From JALZHR01 sp036388475 (GTDB lineage: Bacteria; Acidobacteriota; Blastocatellia; Pyrinomonadales; Pyrinomonadaceae): 64,000 nucleotides of DNA. The notes beneath the pieces were generated by a model that was not told the DNA's origin, searched no databases, and was given only the letters and a program-made list of their open reading frames with translations. Shown one piece after another: positions 62,228 to 64,000 of the stretch. Numbering within the stretch: position 1 is the first letter of the stretch; each line of letters opens with the position of its first letter. A program made the position numbers and the translations under genes. Location of the stretch: assembly GCA_036388475.1 (NCBI GenBank), contig DASVRT010000077.1:1-64000 (forward strand), in the 5' to 3' direction.

Positions 62228-62298
62228 TTTTGAATTATGAATTATAAATTTTGAGTTTTGAATTTAAAACTCAAAATTCAAAACCTGGAACTTATAAA
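62228..62298. repeat. Heptamer hairpin between fur and the ferredoxin-like gene
   Basis: TTTTGAA (62228), TTATGAA, TTATAAA, TTTTGAG, TTTTGAA on the left, with complementary CTCAAAATTCAAAAC on the right. It lies against the fur stop codon. Confidence 0.85.
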
Positions 62299-62314
62299 AT
62301 TAGAACTTATAAAA

Positions 62315-63031
62315 ATGGAAGCTGAAATTAAATTTGAACCGGAAGGACGAAGCGGCGTGGTCGCGACGGGCAGTTATCTTTTCGACGCGGCAAAGCGTCT
62401 GGGCATCGATATCGACGAATGCGAGCGGCGCGGCGAAACGGATTTGTGCGCCGTGCAAATTTTAAGCGGAAAAAATCTGCTGTCCGAGCCGACCAAAGCC
62501 GAGCTGGAAACGCTCGGCTCGGATAGATTTATCAAGGGCGAACGACTTGCCTGCCAGGCAAAAGTCGTTGCCGCGGGAGAAATTGTAGTTATGGCGGAAA
62601 AGAAAAAAAAGACGACGGAAGAAGAGAAAAAAGAGCAGGAACGCAAAAAGGTCGAGGATTTTCGCAAAGAGTTTGACGAGATGCCGCTGGAGAAAAAAAT
62701 CGCCGCGCTGCTCGAACTCGAAGCCGTCACGCTCGGCGAAACGGTTTCTTTTGTCCTGAATTCGCCGTATCACATTTTTGATAAGGTAATGGACGTGATG
62801 GCGCAGTTCGGTCTGAAAATGGACAAAGAAGAAAAGGACGCCAAAACACCGGCGGAACATAAAGCGGGCGAAGAAAAAGCCGAAACCAACGGCGACGCTT
62901 CGACCGGCGAAAGCGGCGCGGAAGATTCGGGCAAAGGCAAAAAATCCAGCCGGAGCGGTAAAAAAGCTTCGGACGAAAATTCTCAGGCAGAGGACGAAGA
63001 TTCTCAATCAGAAGAGCGGCAGCAGCAGTAG
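62315..63031 (+). CDS. Ferredoxin-like protein missing one cluster cysteine
   Basis: 238 residues from ATG 62315. Residues 1-95 follow the 2Fe-2S ferredoxin fold: GIDIDECERRGETDLCAVQI, then LLSEPTKAELETLG, ending RLACQAKVVAAGEIVVM. The usual C-x5-C-x2-C is C-x5-T-x2-C, so three of four ligands remain. Then a charged, Lys/Glu-rich region and a helical domain (FRKEFDEMPLEKKIAALLELEAVTLGETVSFVLN) and a Ser/Glu-rich tail. It may bind no cluster and act as a scaffold. The next gene overlaps its operon (8 bases later). Confidence 0.75.
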   Translation: MEAEIKFEPEGRSGVVATGSYLFDAAKRLGIDIDECERRGETDLCAVQILSGKNLLSEPTKAELETLGSDRFIKGERLACQAKVVAAGEIVVMAEKKKKTTEEEKKEQERKKVEDFRKEFDEMPLEKKIAALLELEAVTLGETVSFVLNSPYHIFDKVMDVMAQFGLKMDKEEKDAKTPAEHKAGEEKAETNGDASTGESGAEDSGKGKKSSRSGKKASDENSQAEDEDSQSEERQQQ

Positions 63032-63039
63032 TACTAGCA

Positions 63040-63939
63040 GTGAGCAACGATAAACTTCAAAAAAAGGTTCCCGATTCTTTGAAGGAAAAATCGCAGTATG
63101 CGCTGGCTTTCGGCGTGATTGCGATGATGCTTTTCGCGGTCGGTTTTCCGATGTTCGTGATAGCTTTTTTCGGAATCTTCGCGTTTTTTCTATGGAAAAC
63201 TTTTGCCACCGCCTCGCCGAACGGCGTGCGCGAGGTTTTCGAGTTTTATCTCTCGGCAAACGAGATTTTGCGCGACGACGAGCGCCGCTGGTTCGGCTTT
63301 GAATTGCAGGAAGTTATCGCGCGCGGCGAGCGCATTTTGCAGACGATGAACGGCGCGCCGCCGCTGGTTTATTTCACGCTCGGCGCGCTTTACAACAAGC
63401 TCGGCGACCACAAAGCCGCCGTTAATCATCTGGCGTATGTGGTGGAAAACGAAAATGCGGACGAATCGACCTACAATTATCCTTCGCCGGAACTGCGAAA
63501 CTACACGAAAATTCTGCGAAAAATCGAACGCGAGCCGGCGGACGCGCCGCAGACTTCCGCCGCCGTGCGCGCTCTGGAACGCGCGCGGCGCAATCGCGGC
63601 AAAGCGCTTCTGGAACAAAGCCGCGACGCGGTTAAAGAACTCAACAAAAAGAAACGCGAATCGGCTGCCGAACAGCGTCGGCTCAAAGCCGAAACCGCCG
63701 CGCAAAACGGAAAAGACGCATTTATGTCAACCGTCTCCGACGCGGGAATCGAATCTTTCGCGGAAAACAGGGAAAAGTCCGAGCCGGCTTTGCCTCGCCA
63801 GCCCGTGCAATCCGTAACGACCGCCGAAGAACCGCCGAAGGAAAACGGCAACGGGCAAAAAGAACAAAATCCAAACGACCTCTATAATCAACGCAAGCCG
63901 ATTTCGGAAGTTCTAAACGACCTTTACGGCGAAAAATAA
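63040..63939 (+). CDS. Membrane protein with TPR-like segment, GTG start
   Basis: 299 residues starting with GTG 63040. Two membrane segments at about 20-58 (YALAFGVIAMMLFAVGFPMFVIAFFGIFAFFLW). The cytoplasmic part has TPR-like repeats (LVYFTLGALYNKLGDHKAAVNHLAYVV) and a long charged helix (RALERARRNRGKALLEQSRDAVKELNKKKRESAAEQRR). No family recognised. It follows the ferredoxin-like gene by 8 bases. Confidence 0.72.
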   Translation: MSNDKLQKKVPDSLKEKSQYALAFGVIAMMLFAVGFPMFVIAFFGIFAFFLWKTFATASPNGVREVFEFYLSANEILRDDERRWFGFELQEVIARGERILQTMNGAPPLVYFTLGALYNKLGDHKAAVNHLAYVVENENADESTYNYPSPELRNYTKILRKIEREPADAPQTSAAVRALERARRNRGKALLEQSRDAVKELNKKKRESAAEQRRLKAETAAQNGKDAFMSTVSDAGIESFAENREKSEPALPRQPVQSVTTAEEPPKENGNGQKEQNPNDLYNQRKPISEVLNDLYGEK

Positions 63940-63943
63940 AACA

Positions 63944-64000
63944 TTTATCATTTATCATTTACCGTTTATCGACGGCTTCGATTTGCCGTTCGATGATAAA
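63944..64000. repeat. Heptamer element, cut by window end
   Basis: TTTATCA (63944), TTTATCA, TTTACCG, TTTATCG in period 7; the last bases CGATGATAAA start the complementary arm. Confidence 0.8.

Overview
The window reads as an ordinary chromosomal stretch of a Gram-negative, heterotrophic bacterium, most likely an acidobacterium of the Blastocatellia/Pyrinomonadales type. This is inference from gene content: a CSLREA-type beta-helix surface protein with a carboxypeptidase-regulatory tail, a TolB-like propeller followed by FG-GAP/VCBS repeats, a YpdA-type (bacillithiol) reductase, a Streptomyces-like group III phosphofructokinase, a stand-alone biotin carboxylase and a PilT motor. There is no 16S gene, and I saw no tRNA, prophage, transposase or CRISPR array.

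Layout. 1-5.8 kb: a glycosyltransferase cut by the window edge, an S41 protease, an AT-rich secreted orphan with a homopolymer frameshift, and an RlmI-like methyltransferase behind chrA. 5.9-10.8 kb: a co-directional run of pfkA, greA, a CDP-alcohol phosphatidyltransferase, two small proteins, a biotin carboxylase and a small beta-barrel-like protein. 10.8-20 kb: an NlpC/P60 hydrolase, a frame-shifted propeller/FG-GAP surface protein, Fe-S assembly (ErpA-like, Mrp), a uracil-DNA glycosylase, a Cys-rich lipoprotein, a DUF2382 stress protein and YgfZ. 20-30 kb: ypdA, recQ, a two-component pair and the CSLREA protein. 30-39.4 kb: small hypotheticals, a 21-bp tandem array, a TlpA-like thioredoxin, DUF72, an alcohol dehydrogenase, an SDR, TrhA, malic enzyme, DUF3667 and a LexA-like repressor that appears unable to cleave itself. 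39.6-49.7 kb: a small-peptide cassette, pilT, a DUF4034 lipoprotein, a PhzF protein, rpsA with its leader, an HU/IHF protein, a HIT protein and a three-gene operon of unknown function (a possible Cys hydrolase, a lipoprotein and a Tat-exported peptide). 50-64 kb: PgpH-like HD phosphodiesterase, HflX, a TIG/NHL propeller, an M48 protease, a 1179-residue orphan P-loop ATPase, a DUF2520 protein, Fur, a degenerate ferredoxin-like protein and a membrane TPR-like protein.

The most striking sequence-level feature is a family of about 18 elements made of degenerate tandem HEPTAMERS. Most are folded into long inverted repeats between genes. Two are inserted in frame inside coding sequences (rlmI-like and chrA), and others supply the last or optional first codons of genes (HflX, DUF72, PgpH). 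The heptamer word differs between loci while the 7-bp period is constant. A separate 21-bp (3 x 7) array lies at 31.2-31.45 kb.

The best candidates for undescribed biology are the heptamer element family, the three-gene operon at 48.0-49.7 kb, the orphan ATPase at 57.0-60.5 kb, and the Cys-rich peptide/mini-membrane-protein cassette at 39.6-40.65 kb. Three genes carry single frameshifts at short runs, which could be assembly errors or slippage sites.
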